Positions 16,343-26,381 are shown, counted from the first letter of the stretch. The stretch is DNA of 58,779 bases from Ventosimonas gracilis (GCF_001580025.1 NZ_LSZO01000112.1:1-58779), one strand, 5' to 3'. Notes: a model not told the origin generated them from the letters alone. Numbers and translations are program-made.

Positions 16343-18811
16343 ATGAAGCCGCTTTTGACAAGCCTTGTAGTGTTGGCAATTTGTCTGCCGCCCTTCCCCG
16401 TCTTTGCTGATTCTGAAGACGATTACGACAATCTCATTCGGCGTGCCCGTGCCGGGGATACTGCCCCCGCGCTCCACTTGCTGCGGCAGATGGGGACGAC
16501 GGCTTCGCTGCAAAAGCGCTTTGACCATATCCTGATTGCCTCTTGGGACAATCGGCCTGCCGAGGTGCTGGATGTTTACCAGCGCTTACCCAAGCAAGTA
16601 GCACTGCCCGCTGCAGTACAAATAGCTGCTGCCCGTGCTTGGCGCGACCAAAAGCGCTGGACACAATCCTTGGCGATATGGCGTGCTGGGTTACACCAAC
16701 ATCCAGAACAGCAGGCAACCTTTGCCGCCGGTCTAATCATGACGCTAAATGATGCAGGGCAATCGGACGATGCGATAAACAACGGTCAATACTGGGTCAA
16801 GCGCCTGCCGCAAAGTTCAGACCTGCGCTTGGCACTCGCCTATGCCTACAACTTGCAGAACCGCCCATTTGATGCGTTGTATCAAGCCGATAAAGCACTG
16901 CAACTTGCTCAACAAGCACCTTGGGTGCAGAGCGAATATGTCCGCTCGCTGCAACGGGCGGGGCTTCCTGAACAAGCATTGGAGCATGCAAGAAAGTATC
17001 CCGGACGTTTTACTGCAGCACAGATGCGGGCACTGGAAGGCGATGCGGCGGCTGTGCAGACACGTCTTGCCGCCATGCCGAGTCGCAGCGAAAGCGAGCG
17101 CTTTGTTATTGCCGACCGCGTGTTGGCTCGTTACGACCAATTGATGAAGGCCTGGCAAAGACTGGGTGGTGAGGCTGCTGCTGACTTGCGCCGTATCCGC
17201 GTTGACCGGTTAAGCGCATTACACGCCCGTGTTCGTATGCAAGAAGTGGTGGATGAATACGAGAAATTGCACGCTGAAGGTGTGCAAATACCCGTTTGGG
17301 CACTTTCCAATGTCGCTTCTGCCTATCTTTATATCCGTAAGCCCGAGCAGGCTCGGGATCTTTACCGTGCGGTACTGGCGGTATTGGAGGCTGATAACGG
17401 TAATGGACAAGTAGAGCATGAAGATTCACTGTTTTTATTGGAAAATAGAACCGGTCTCTATTACGCCCTGACCGAGACGGAGGAGTTTGAGCAAATTCCA
17501 CCATTACTGGCTCGCATGGAGAGTAGCCAAGCCCCTTCACTGGTGGTCAGTGGTGCGGCAAGACCGCCATCCAACCCGCTGTATCTGGATACCCGCATCG
17601 TTGCCGCACAGGCCAGTCTGTATGCAGACGATACGCCGGATGCGCAGCAGAAGATGGAAAGTATGCTGCAGAACGCACCCAATAACACGGCGTTATACAC
17701 CGGACTGGCAGGGGTTTATCAGGCACGCCTACAGCCACGAAAAGCCGAACGTCAACTTAAGTTGGCAGAAACACTGGAGCCAACGAACTTGGCGGTAGAA
17801 ACCGAACAAGGATTTGTTGCGCTGGATTTACAGGAATGGCGGCAGGCTGAAGAACTCAGTCAAGACACCATCCATCGTTACCCCGAGAATTTGCAAGCGC
17901 GCCGTCTGGCACGCTTGTGGGCAGTACAGAATATGGCGGAGCTGCGCATCAGCGGTTGGCGCGGCTTGGCCTCGGATAGTCCAGTGTCCGGCAGTGGTGG
18001 TTTTGGCATTGATGCCGTGCTCTATTCATCTCCGCTTGACTATAACTGGCGAGTTTTTGGCGGTGTAGGTTATGCCGAAGGCAAATATGAAGAAGGTCAC
18101 GGCTATTACAATTGGCAACGCGCCGGTGTGGAGTGGCGCAGTCGTGACTGGTGGGTCGAAGGAGAGGTTTCCTCCAACCGCTATGGCTATGGTGCCAAAC
18201 CGGGTTTGCGCCTTTCGACCAGCTATGACCTTGACGATTATTGGCAGATTGGTGGTGAAGTTGCACAGCGGTCACGTGAAACGCCACTGAGGGCGCTGCG
18301 CAGTAATATCTACTCAAATGCCGTGGATTCCTATGTACGCTGGCGTGCCAATGAACGGCGTGAATGGCGACTGGGCTTTTCACCCACTCATTTCAGTGAC
18401 GACAATAACCGTTGGTCACTCAATCTGGACGGTAACGAGCGCGTTTATACCAAGCCACACCTGAAGCTCGACCTGTTGTTTGGAGCTTATACCCAGTACA
18501 ACAGCGGAAATGAAGACCGTCCCTACTTCAATCCAAAGAGCGATTTGATGCTGCTGCCCGGCCTGCGTGCTACGCATATTTTGAACCGGCGCTATGAAAA
18601 TGTTTGGGAGCAGTTCGCAACTCTCTCTGCAGGGGCTTACAACCAGCAAGGTGAAGGTAGCGATGGCGTACTAGGGCTTAGCTATGGGCAACGGTATCGG
18701 CACAACGATGTGCTGGAAATCGGTGCCAGCTTAAATGCCTTGAGTCGCCCTTATGACGGTGAGCGCGAGAACGAGCTGAGCCTGTCGTTTGATCTTAATT
18801 ACCGTTTCTGA
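16343..18811 (+). CDS. pgaA: PgaA, outer-membrane exporter of poly-N-acetylglucosamine
   Basis: An outer-membrane beta-barrel with a periplasmic TPR superhelix that exports de-N-acetylated PNAG. The start at 16343 gives a clear signal peptide (MKPLLTSLVVLAICLPPFPVFA) and has AGG close by; in-frame ATGs at 16304 and 16319 would only lengthen its N-terminal side. The mature protein begins DSEDDYDNLIRRARAGDTAPAL, and TPR-like helices fill roughly the first 520 residues, with the conserved MPSRSESERFVIADRVLARYD. The C-terminal barrel shows NWRVFGGVGYAEGKYEEG and ends with aromatic-terminated strands, LSFDLNYRF. Length (822) is close to the E. coli protein (807). First gene of pgaABCD. Confidence 0.93.
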   Translation: MKPLLTSLVVLAICLPPFPVFADSEDDYDNLIRRARAGDTAPALHLLRQMGTTASLQKRFDHILIASWDNRPAEVLDVYQRLPKQVALPAAVQIAAARAWRDQKRWTQSLAIWRAGLHQHPEQQATFAAGLIMTLNDAGQSDDAINNGQYWVKRLPQSSDLRLALAYAYNLQNRPFDALYQADKALQLAQQAPWVQSEYVRSLQRAGLPEQALEHARKYPGRFTAAQMRALEGDAAAVQTRLAAMPSRSESERFVIADRVLARYDQLMKAWQRLGGEAAADLRRIRVDRLSALHARVRMQEVVDEYEKLHAEGVQIPVWALSNVASAYLYIRKPEQARDLYRAVLAVLEADNGNGQVEHEDSLFLLENRTGLYYALTETEEFEQIPPLLARMESSQAPSLVVSGAARPPSNPLYLDTRIVAAQASLYADDTPDAQQKMESMLQNAPNNTALYTGLAGVYQARLQPRKAERQLKLAETLEPTNLAVETEQGFVALDLQEWRQAEELSQDTIHRYPENLQARRLARLWAVQNMAELRISGWRGLASDSPVSGSGGFGIDAVLYSSPLDYNWRVFGGVGYAEGKYEEGHGYYNWQRAGVEWRSRDWWVEGEVSSNRYGYGAKPGLRLSTSYDLDDYWQIGGEVAQRSRETPLRALRSNIYSNAVDSYVRWRANERREWRLGFSPTHFSDDNNRWSLNLDGNERVYTKPHLKLDLLFGAYTQYNSGNEDRPYFNPKSDLMLLPGLRATHILNRRYENVWEQFATLSAGAYNQQGEGSDGVLGLSYGQRYRHNDVLEIGASLNALSRPYDGERENELSLSFDLNYRF

Positions 18812-18822
18812 AGAGACAGTAC

Positions 18823-20835
18823 ATGAGCGTAATAACCCCACGTTGCATTTTGACGCACCTGCTTATTTGGCTGGCATGTTTCTTGGCCGCTTGTTCCAAA
18901 GACATTCCACGCTACGCCCCGCCTTCTGAACGTCCACTGGCAGCATTCGACAAGCCTTGGTTGCCTGAACGCTTTCTGACATTGTGCTATCACGATGTGG
19001 AAGACGAGTATCCCGACCAGACTTTCTTAAGTGTGCGCAGCGACCATTTGGTTGAACAGCTTGCTTGGTTGCATGAGAATGGTTACCAGGCAGTTTCCAT
19101 TGACCAGATTCTGGAGGCTAGGGCAGGCCGCAAAGCCCTGCCGGAAAAGTCGGTGCTGCTGACCTTTGATGATGGTTACAGTAGTTTTTACACGCGAGTA
19201 CTGCCCATACTCAAGGCTTGGAACTGGCCAGCGGTACTCGCGCCTGTCGGCGTTTGGATGGATACCCCGGCGAACCAGCAGGTCAATTTTGGCGGTCAAT
19301 TAACCGAGCGCGAACGCTTTTTAAATTGGACTCAGATTGCAGAAATTGCCCGCAGTGGTCTGGTTGAAATTGCCGCCCATACCGACCATTCGCACTACGG
19401 CATTATCGCCAACCCACAAGGCAATACCCAACCGGCAGCGGCAAGTCGTGCGTTTGACAGCAAGCTCGGTCGTTACGAGACCGATGCAGAATTCAGCGCT
19501 CGCATGAAAGCGGATGTTGCCGCCATTACTGAAAAAATCCGCCGTGTCACTGGCAAGAAACCAAGGGTTTGGGTTTGGCCTTATGGTGCAGCCAGAGGCA
19601 CTACCTTGCAGATTGCCGCTGAAGACGGCTACCAGATAGCAATGGTGTTGGATGATGCCTTGAGCAACTTAAATACGCTCATGTCCACCTCGCGCGTGAT
19701 GCCAGCCAACGCACCCGGCTTGCAAGAATTTGCCCGCAGCAACGTGATTGAGGCGGAAGCTTCCCCACTCATGCGGGTGGCGCATGTGGATTTGGATTAC
19801 GTCTATGACCCCGACCCGGTGCAAACCAATCGCAACCTGGATGAGCTGGTGCAGCGGATTTTTGACATGCAGATTACCACTGTATTTCTGCAAGCCTTTG
19901 CTGACCCGGGTGCTGATGGTTTGGTGCGTTCGGTTTATTTTCCCAATCGCCATTTACCGATGCGTGCCGACTTATTCAATCGGGTGGCTTGGCAATTGCG
20001 CAACCGCGCACAGGTTGAGGTTTATGCCTGGATGCCGGTACTGGCGATCGACTTGGATGCAAAGCTGCCGCGCGTACTGAAAATGGATGCACAAACTGGG
20101 GCGGCGGCAGTGGATAAGAAACAATACTTGAGATTGTCGCCTTTTGATGCACGGGTACGTCAGCAAGTCGGTGAACTCTATGAGGATTTGGCCGGATACG
20201 CCACCTTTGATGGAATATTGTTCCATGATGATGCGCTCTTGGGCGACTATGAGGATGCCAGCCCTGCGGCATTGGACGTTTACCGGCAAGCTGGTTTTGG
20301 GCAGATTGCCAGTATTCATGGCAATATCCGCCAGATGCAGGCGTGGACTCGCTTCAAGAGCCGTTATCTCATCCGCTTTACCCAAGAGCTTGCCGATAAA
20401 GTACGCGCTGTGCGCGGACCACAAATTAAAACCGCACGCAATATCTACGCACGCCCCATCCTGGAGCCGAACAGTGAGGCCTGGTTTGCACAGAACCTGG
20501 ATGACTTTTTGTCCGCCTACGACTGGGTCGCTCCAATGGCCATGCCAAGAATGGAAAATATTCACAATAAAGAAGAAAACGCTTGGCTGGATCGGCTGGT
20601 AGACAATGTTGCCAAGCGTCCGGGGGCACTGGATAAAACCGTGTTTGAACTACAGGCTCGTGATTGGCGCAACCAGAGTTCGATTGACAGCAGGGTGCTG
20701 GCAAGTTGGATGCAGCGTCTGCAACTGCGCGGCGCACGCAACTTTGGCTATTATCCGGACGACTTTTCCTCCAACCATCCTGAGCTGAAAGTTATACGCT
20801 CGGTAATTTCTTCTGCTTGGTATCCCTTTTACTGA
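18823..20835 (+). CDS. pgaB: PgaB, PNAG de-N-acetylase lipoprotein
   Basis: A 670-residue outer-membrane lipoprotein that partly removes acetyl groups from poly-N-acetylglucosamine in the periplasm so the polymer can be exported by PgaA. A short signal sequence ends in a lipobox LAAC (Cys24). The polysaccharide deacetylase domain has TLCYHDVED, the metal-binding aspartates in LLTFDDGYSSF (Asp116/Asp117) and histidines in IAAHTDHSHYG (His186, His191). The C-terminal half (about 300-670) matches the PgaB glycoside-hydrolase-like domain: MRVAHVDLDYVYDPDPVQTNRNLDELVQRI and DWVAPMAMPRME. The gene lies 11 bases after pgaA. Confidence 0.94.
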   Translation: MSVITPRCILTHLLIWLACFLAACSKDIPRYAPPSERPLAAFDKPWLPERFLTLCYHDVEDEYPDQTFLSVRSDHLVEQLAWLHENGYQAVSIDQILEARAGRKALPEKSVLLTFDDGYSSFYTRVLPILKAWNWPAVLAPVGVWMDTPANQQVNFGGQLTERERFLNWTQIAEIARSGLVEIAAHTDHSHYGIIANPQGNTQPAAASRAFDSKLGRYETDAEFSARMKADVAAITEKIRRVTGKKPRVWVWPYGAARGTTLQIAAEDGYQIAMVLDDALSNLNTLMSTSRVMPANAPGLQEFARSNVIEAEASPLMRVAHVDLDYVYDPDPVQTNRNLDELVQRIFDMQITTVFLQAFADPGADGLVRSVYFPNRHLPMRADLFNRVAWQLRNRAQVEVYAWMPVLAIDLDAKLPRVLKMDAQTGAAAVDKKQYLRLSPFDARVRQQVGELYEDLAGYATFDGILFHDDALLGDYEDASPAALDVYRQAGFGQIASIHGNIRQMQAWTRFKSRYLIRFTQELADKVRAVRGPQIKTARNIYARPILEPNSEAWFAQNLDDFLSAYDWVAPMAMPRMENIHNKEENAWLDRLVDNVAKRPGALDKTVFELQARDWRNQSSIDSRVLASWMQRLQLRGARNFGYYPDDFSSNHPELKVIRSVISSAWYPFY

Positions 20836-20844
20836 GTATTTAAG

Positions 20845-22185
20845 ATGAATAACCGTTTGCTGGCTTTACTGATCTTCATCATCGTATTGGGAATGCCGTT
20901 CGGTATTCTTTTGACGCTGAACATCGATACACTGCTGAACTTTCTGTTTTTCTACCCCATGTTTATGTCCGGATTATGGATAGCGGGTGGTCTTTATTTC
21001 TGGTGGCACTGGGAGAGTAAATGGGGTTGGGGTGAAGCGCGCGAAGTGCCGAAACTGTCCGGCAATCCCTTGGTCTCGATTTTGATACCTTGCCATAATG
21101 AAGTTGAAAATGCTGAAGAAACCCTGTTGTCCGCGTTGTACCAGAACTATTCCAATATTGAAGTTATCGCCATCAATGATGGCTCCACCGATGGTAGCGG
21201 TGAGTTGCTTAACCGCATGGCATTGCAACATGAACGTCTGCGCATAGTGCATCTGGCGCATAATCAGGGTAAAGCCATGGCGCTGCGCATGGGCGCATTG
21301 GCGGCACGCAGTGATTACTTGGTGTGCATTGATGGTGATGCCATGCTGGATGTCGATGCGGTCAGTTACTTGGTTGCACCTTTGCTGAAACTCCCGCGCG
21401 TTGGAGCCGTAACCGGCAATCCGCGTATTCGCACACGCTCTACTTTGATAGGACAGATTCAAGTCGGTGAATTTTCTTCCATCATTGGTCTTATCAAACG
21501 TACCCAGCGCGTTTATGGGCAGGTATTTACCGTCTCAGGGGTGGTCGCCGCTTTTCGCCGTTCGGCGCTCGACCGTATAGGTTACTGGGATCTTGACATG
21601 ATTACCGAGGACATCGACATCAGTTGGAAACTACAGCGTGATCACTGGTCGGTTTTTTACGAACCGCGTGCGCTGTGCTGGATTCTGATGCCAGAAACTT
21701 TGCGCGGCCTGTGGAGGCAACGCCTACGCTGGGCACAGGGTGGCGCAGAAGTATTTTTGAAAAACTTGAATATCGTGTGGCACTGGAGAAATCGCCGCCT
21801 GTGGCCTTTGGTATTGGAATACTGCATGTCGGTTTTCTGGGCCTTTACCTTTGCTATTTCCATCCTGCTTTGGTTAATTAACAAGGTAGTGGTATTGCCG
21901 GACTTTCTCTATGTTGCCGCGATAATACCGCCAGGTTTTACCGGCATGATGCTCGCCGTAACCTGCTTGGCGCAGTTCACTACCAGTATTTTGATAGATA
22001 GCCGCTATGAACCGGAACTTCCGCATTCCTTATATTGGATTGTTTGGTATCCACTCGCCTATTGGATGCTGAGTCTGTCTACCACCTTGGTCAGTTTTGC
22101 CAAAGTGATGCTGCGCAATAAGCCGCACCAGCAAGCACGCTGGATAAGCCCGGACCGCGGTATTAAGCCTCCGAGGGCGATATGA
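20845..22185 (+). CDS. pgaC: PgaC, PNAG synthase glycosyltransferase
   Basis: A 446-residue inner-membrane family 2 glycosyltransferase that polymerises UDP-N-acetylglucosamine into beta-1,6 PNAG. There are two N-terminal membrane helices (ALLIFIIVLGMPFGILLTL and FLFFYPMFMSGLWIAGGLYFWW). The catalytic domain then shows SILIPCHNEVENAEETL, INDGSTDGSGELL, the metal-binding CIDGDAML, ITEDIDISW and the QRLRWAQGG (QxxRW) motif. Several C-terminal helices follow. It starts nine bases after pgaB and overlaps pgaD by four bases, so it is translationally coupled. Synthase activity needs PgaD and is stimulated by cyclic di-GMP in E. coli. Confidence 0.95.
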   Translation: MNNRLLALLIFIIVLGMPFGILLTLNIDTLLNFLFFYPMFMSGLWIAGGLYFWWHWESKWGWGEAREVPKLSGNPLVSILIPCHNEVENAEETLLSALYQNYSNIEVIAINDGSTDGSGELLNRMALQHERLRIVHLAHNQGKAMALRMGALAARSDYLVCIDGDAMLDVDAVSYLVAPLLKLPRVGAVTGNPRIRTRSTLIGQIQVGEFSSIIGLIKRTQRVYGQVFTVSGVVAAFRRSALDRIGYWDLDMITEDIDISWKLQRDHWSVFYEPRALCWILMPETLRGLWRQRLRWAQGGAEVFLKNLNIVWHWRNRRLWPLVLEYCMSVFWAFTFAISILLWLINKVVVLPDFLYVAAIIPPGFTGMMLAVTCLAQFTTSILIDSRYEPELPHSLYWIVWYPLAYWMLSLSTTLVSFAKVMLRNKPHQQARWISPDRGIKPPRAI

Positions 22186-22673
22186 TTATTACCACTAAAC
22201 GCTCAAATCTTAGGTATTTTTTGGATATTTTGCTTACCGCACTGGGATGGCTGTTTTTTATTTATCTATTTTTTGCCGGTATTGTTGCCATCTTAAGTGG
22301 TGGTATGCAAGGGCCTCACATACCGTTGGTGTTGCCTGAATTTTTAACTTCAGCACAATCAGTGATTAGTTATGTCATTATTGCTTTAATTAACGCCAAT
22401 CTGTTGATTGGTTGGGCAGTTTACAACCAATTTCGCTTTACTGGCAAAGACCGCCGCAAGCCCCCGCAACCACTTACACCACTGCAACTGCAAAAAAGTT
22501 TTGCCTTGTCGCCTGCTTTGTTTGACGATGTACAAAATGCCGATGTAATGGTGATTTACCATGAAGAAAATAACATGATAGGTATTATCGATATTATTAA
22601 TGAAAGCCCTGAGTCAGATACTGACCTTAAAAATATCCCAAAAACAGCAAAGAAAATAACCGTACCTATTTAA
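22182..22673 (+). CDS. pgaD: PgaD, PNAG synthase accessory subunit
   Basis: A 163-residue inner-membrane protein with two helices, ILLTALGWLFFIYLFFAGIVAIL (about 17-39) and SVISYVIIALINANLLIGWAVY (about 58-79). The basic segment NQFRFTGKDRRKPPQPL follows, as in PgaD, which forms the cyclic di-GMP-responsive synthase with PgaC. The C-terminal 80 residues are longer than in the short E. coli form and poorly conserved. The ATG overlaps the pgaC stop. Last gene of the operon; it converges on the next gene with only a dozen bases between. Confidence 0.85.
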   Translation: MIITTKRSNLRYFLDILLTALGWLFFIYLFFAGIVAILSGGMQGPHIPLVLPEFLTSAQSVISYVIIALINANLLIGWAVYNQFRFTGKDRRKPPQPLTPLQLQKSFALSPALFDDVQNADVMVIYHEENNMIGIIDIINESPESDTDLKNIPKTAKKITVPI

Positions 22674-22685
22674 TGCAAGTTGTTT

Positions 22686-23906
22686 TTAAATGACGCCTAT
22701 TGTGCGTAATTGTGCAATTTCTGCTGAAGATAATCCCAATAATTCAGTCAGTAGATGCTCAGTATGTTCGCCCAGTTGCGGTGCTGCACTGTGGTAGGAG
22801 ACCGGGCTTTTTGATAAGCGTAGCGGGCTGGCTACTTGCGGGACACTGCCAAAGGTTGGGTGGGGCAAGTCAAGATGCAGTCCCCTCGCTTTAACCTGCT
22901 CGTTGGCAAATACCTGCTGCAAATTATTAATCGGCCCACAAGGTACGCTGGCCGCTTCCAATAGCGTTATCCAGTTCGCAGTGGTTTTAAATACCGTACG
23001 TTGGCGCAGCAGGGGAATTAACTCGCTGCGATTTTTAACCCGTGCGGCATTGGTTGCAAAATCGGGGTTATCCGCCAAATGGATACAATCCGCCAATTCA
23101 CAAAATGCACGGAACTGGCGGTCATTACCAATCGCCAAAATCATATTGCCGTCAGCCGTGGGAAAATCCTGATAAGGCACAATATTAGGGTGCGCGTTGC
23201 CAAGGCGTTTTGGCGATTGACCACTGACTAAATAATTCATCGCCTGATTGGCAAGACAGGCGACTTGCACATCCAATAGCGCCATATCAATGTGCTGGCC
23301 TTCACCGGTTTTTTCACGCTGAACCAGTGCGGCAAGAATGCCGATGGCCGAATAAAGTCCGCATTGAATATCGGTTAAAGCCACGCCGACTTTCATCGGT
23401 CCGCCGCCTTCTTCAGTATCGGGATGGCCGGTTAAACTCATTAAGCCGCCCATACCTTGAATCATAAAATCATAACCGGCGCGTTTAGCATAAGGGCCGT
23501 TTTGACCAAAGCCGGTAATGGAGCAGTAAATCAGTTTCGGGTTAATGGCTTTTAATGATGGATAATCAAGGCCATAAGCGGCCAGTCCGCCGACTTTAAA
23601 GTTTTCAATCAATACATCGGATTGTTTGGCAAGCGCTATTGCCAGTTGCTGTCCTTCTTTTTGCGTAAAATCCAATGTGATGGACTGTTTATTACGATTG
23701 GCACAGTGATAATAAGCCGCCTCTTGGCCATCAACGCCATCTGGGTCTTTAACAAAAGGCGGCCCCCAGCCGCGGGTATCGTCGCCACTGCCGGGGCGTT
23801 CTACTTTTATCACCTCTGCCCCTAAATCGGCCAATATCTGGCCGGCCCAGGGGCCTGCCAGAATACGCGATAAATCCAATACACGAATACCCGAAAGTGC
23901 GGACAT
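22686..23906 (-). CDS. gcdG: CaiB/BaiF-family CoA-transferase of the glutarate pathway
   Basis: A 406-residue class III CoA-transferase. It begins with the family hallmark GIRVLDLSRILAGPWAGQILADLGAEVIKVERPGSGDDTRGWGPPF; the catalytic aspartate is expected in GLMSLTGHPD or the nearby ALLDVQVA segment, which I cannot place with certainty. The start at 23906 has AAGAGG six bases ahead. It lies 13 bases behind gcdH. In Pseudomonas the same pair forms the end of lysine catabolism: the transferase activates glutarate to glutaryl-CoA and GcdH oxidises it. The symbol follows that context; the enzyme could use another dicarboxylate. Confidence 0.82.
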   Translation of the reverse strand: MSALSGIRVLDLSRILAGPWAGQILADLGAEVIKVERPGSGDDTRGWGPPFVKDPDGVDGQEAAYYHCANRNKQSITLDFTQKEGQQLAIALAKQSDVLIENFKVGGLAAYGLDYPSLKAINPKLIYCSITGFGQNGPYAKRAGYDFMIQGMGGLMSLTGHPDTEEGGGPMKVGVALTDIQCGLYSAIGILAALVQREKTGEGQHIDMALLDVQVACLANQAMNYLVSGQSPKRLGNAHPNIVPYQDFPTADGNMILAIGNDRQFRAFCELADCIHLADNPDFATNAARVKNRSELIPLLRQRTVFKTTANWITLLEAASVPCGPINNLQQVFANEQVKARGLHLDLPHPTFGSVPQVASPLRLSKSPVSYHSAAPQLGEHTEHLLTELLGLSSAEIAQLRTIGVI

Positions 23907-23919
23907 AACAGCCTCTTTT

Positions 23920-25095
23920 TTAACAGAACGCCTGCAAACCGGTTTGTGCACGCCCCAAAATCAGCGCGTGAATATCGTGGGTGCCTTCGTAGGTGTTGAC
24001 CACTTCCAGATTAACCAAGTGCCGTGCAATACCAAATTCGTCGCTGATGCCATTGCCGCCCAGCATGTCACGAGCGCTACGGGCAATGTCGAGTGACTTG
24101 CCACAACTATTGCGCTTCATGATGGAGGTGATTTCAACCGCAGCGCTGCCTTCATCCTTCATCCGGCCAAGACGCAGACAGCCTTGCAGGCCAAGACAAA
24201 TTTCCGTCTGCATGTCGGCGAGTTTCTTTTGGATAAGCTGGTTTTGCGCCAGCGGACGGCCAAACTGCTTGCGCTCCAGCACATATTGGCGCGCCCGTAG
24301 CCAGCAGTCTTCCGCCGCGCCCAGTGCCCCCCAGGCAATGCCGTAGCGGGCGGAGTTAAGACAGGTAAAAGGCCCACGCAGACCACGTACATCGGGGAAG
24401 GCGTTTTCTTCGGGGACGAATACTTCATCCATCACGACTTCGCCGGTAATCGAAGCACGCAGCCCCACTTTGCCGTGCAGCGCCGGAGCGGTTAAGCCTT
24501 TAAAGCCTTTTTCCAGTACAAAACCGCGAATTTTGCCTTCGTCGTCTTTTGCCCAGACAACAAATACATCGGCAATTGGGCTGTTGGTAATCCAGGTTTT
24601 GCTGCCGGATAAGGAGTAACCGCCTTCCACTTTGCGCGCGCGGGTCGCCATGCTGCCGGGGTCTGAGCCATGATTGGGTTCGGTCAAACCAAAGCAGCCA
24701 ATCAGCTGGCCACTGGCCAGTTTTGGCAGATATTTTTGCCTGGTCGCTTCACTGCCGAACTCATAGATCGGCAGCATGACCAAGGACGACTGCACGCTCA
24801 TCATCGAGCGGTAGCCTGAATCCACGCGTTCGATTTCACGGGCAATCAGGCCGTAGCTCACGTAATTTAAGCCACTGCCGCCGTATTGTTCGGGTAGTGT
24901 TGCGCCGAGCAGACCCAGTTCGCCCATTTCACGAAAGATGGCCGGGTCGGTTTTTTCTTCGCGGAAGGCTTGCAGCACACGAGGAGCCAGTTTGTCTTCG
25001 GCATAACTGCGAGCCGTTTCACGCAGCAGGCGTTCTTCTTCAGAAAGCTGCGCATCCAATAGCAGCGGGTCTTGCCAGTTAAAAGCAGCTTGCAT
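23920..25095 (-). CDS. gcdH: glutaryl-CoA dehydrogenase
   Basis: A 391-residue FAD-dependent acyl-CoA dehydrogenase that oxidises and decarboxylates glutaryl-CoA to crotonyl-CoA. Signs of the glutaryl subtype are [35 protein letters not shown] at the N-terminus, [40 protein letters not shown], and the catalytic glutamate in [20 protein letters not shown] near the end. The start at 25095 has AAGGAGA six bases before it; the upstream part of the longer frame lies in the regulator's promoter region. First gene of the gcdH-CoA-transferase operon, divergent from a LysR regulator. Confidence 0.95.
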   Translation of the reverse strand: MQAAFNWQDPLLLDAQLSEEERLLRETARSYAEDKLAPRVLQAFREEKTDPAIFREMGELGLLGATLPEQYGGSGLNYVSYGLIAREIERVDSGYRSMMSVQSSLVMLPIYEFGSEATRQKYLPKLASGQLIGCFGLTEPNHGSDPGSMATRARKVEGGYSLSGSKTWITNSPIADVFVVWAKDDEGKIRGFVLEKGFKGLTAPALHGKVGLRASITGEVVMDEVFVPEENAFPDVRGLRGPFTCLNSARYGIAWGALGAAEDCWLRARQYVLERKQFGRPLAQNQLIQKKLADMQTEICLGLQGCLRLGRMKDEGSAAVEITSIMKRNSCGKSLDIARSARDMLGGNGISDEFGIARHLVNLEVVNTYEGTHDIHALILGRAQTGLQAFC

Positions 25096-25177
25096 TGTGT
25101 TCTCCTTGGATTTTATTGGAAGCACCATCAATAAAAGGGATGCTAAGCACTGCGCAGCGGCTGGACAAGCGAGAATT

Positions 25178-25196
25178 TTGCACATTATTGTGCGTT
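25178..25196. promoter_or_regulatory. dyad operator between gcdH and its LysR regulator
   Basis: GCACATTATTGTGC at 25180-25193 is a dyad with GCACA and TGTGC arms in the 122-base divergent spacer. An interrupted palindrome of this kind is typical for LysR-type regulators (T-N11-A class boxes). It is the obvious site for the adjacent regulator to control both itself and gcdH. Confidence 0.55.
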
Positions 25197-25217
25197 TTTT
25201 GCATTCTGGAATCGCCC

Positions 25218-26114
25218 ATGCGTCGCAAAATCCCAAGTACTGCGGCACTGCTCGCCTTTGAGGCCGCCGCCCGCCAGCAGAGTTTTACCCGCGCGGCAGA
25301 AGAACTCGCCCTGACGCAAAGCGCGGTTTGCAGGCAGATTGCGGCGCTGGAAACGTTTTTGGGCTGCGAGTTATTCCGCCGAACCCAGCGTGGCGTAAAA
25401 CTAACCGAAGCAGGACTTGCCTACAGCCGTAAAGTCACTGCACAACTGGATGGCTTGGAACGTGACTGCCTCGCCATGCGCCGTCCACAAGGTATGGTGA
25501 GTTTGGAGCTGGCTGTGGTGCCGACCTTTGCCACACAGTGGCTGTTACCAAGACTGACCGATTTTGGGCTGCGCTATCCGCAAACCAGCCTGAATTTAAC
25601 CACCCGCACTCGCCCGTTTTTGTTTGCCGCAACGGATTTTGACGCGGCGATTTACTCCGGCGATGGTGACTGGCCGGGTACGCAGGCGCATTTTTTATTA
25701 CATGAGGCGTTACTGCCGGTGGCAAGTCCTGCATTACTGGCAGGCTTGTCCGCCCCCATCAATGCAGCGCAGCTTGCACGCTTGCCCTTGTTGCAGCAGA
25801 GCACCCGCCCGCACGCCTGGCGGCAGTGGTTTGCCGCACAAGGCGTGAATGTGGCGCAAGATTTGCACGGGCCGCGCTTGGAATTGTTCTCCATGCTGGC
25901 GCAAGCGGCTTGTCACGGGCTGGGCGCTGCACTGATTCCACCGTTGCTGATTCAACAGGAACTGGCCGATGGGCGCTTGCAAATCCTGATGGATGCGCCA
26001 CTTACCGATGAAAACCGCGCCTATTACCTGATCATTCCCGAACGCAAGGCGCAAGTTGCAGCGCTTTGTGCGTTGCGTGATTGGCTGGTAGGGCAGGCGA
26101 GGGAGCGAGCCTAG
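25218..26114 (+). CDS. gcdR: LysR-family regulator, likely GcdR
   Basis: A 298-residue LysR-type transcription factor. An N-terminal winged helix-turn-helix is clear: [63 protein letters not shown]. The effector domain follows, with [35 protein letters not shown]. The start at 25218 gives the usual family length. It is divergent from gcdH, the position of GcdR in Pseudomonas, where it activates glutarate use. Its TAG stop sits exactly at the edge of the miniature element at 26111-26381, yet the protein end looks natural. Confidence 0.85.
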   Translation: MRRKIPSTAALLAFEAAARQQSFTRAAEELALTQSAVCRQIAALETFLGCELFRRTQRGVKLTEAGLAYSRKVTAQLDGLERDCLAMRRPQGMVSLELAVVPTFATQWLLPRLTDFGLRYPQTSLNLTTRTRPFLFAATDFDAAIYSGDGDWPGTQAHFLLHEALLPVASPALLAGLSAPINAAQLARLPLLQQSTRPHAWRQWFAAQGVNVAQDLHGPRLELFSMLAQAACHGLGAALIPPLLIQQELADGRLQILMDAPLTDENRAYYLIIPERKAQVAALCALRDWLVGQARERA

Positions 26115-26381
26115 GGTCTGTTCCCGCTTCAAACGTGGCCGCGACGGAGGCAGATTTTACGCGCGGCAAGGCGCGAGAAGAGAAATTTGCTCATGCAAAT
26201 GAACGACGAGCAACACAGCGGCGCGCAAAATCTGCCCCGTCCCTTCGGGCTGCGCGCAAAATTTCGCCATACGTTGTTGCAGCATTTGCCAAGGTTGTAC
26301 ACATTGGCTGCATGCTGCGCCTAGTCTGGCGAAATTTTGAGCAGCAGCGCGGCTCGCGTTTGAAGCGGGAGCAGACCCTAG
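26111..26381. mobile_element. non-autonomous miniature element (MITE), full copy
   Basis: About 263 bases bounded by near-identical inverted ends: GGTCTGTTCCCGCTTCAAAC on the left and its reverse complement, with one mismatch, on the right. Each end abuts CTAG (26111-26114 and 26378-26381), read as a 4-base duplication, or as a TA duplication if the ends begin GGGTCTG. It has no transposase. The left CTAG holds the stop codon of the LysR gene and the right CTAG holds the stop codon of uvrB, so removal would leave two convergent genes sharing one CTAG. A half copy lies at 40449-40580. Mobilisation by an IS5- or IS630-type transposase is inferred from the target site. Confidence 0.8.
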
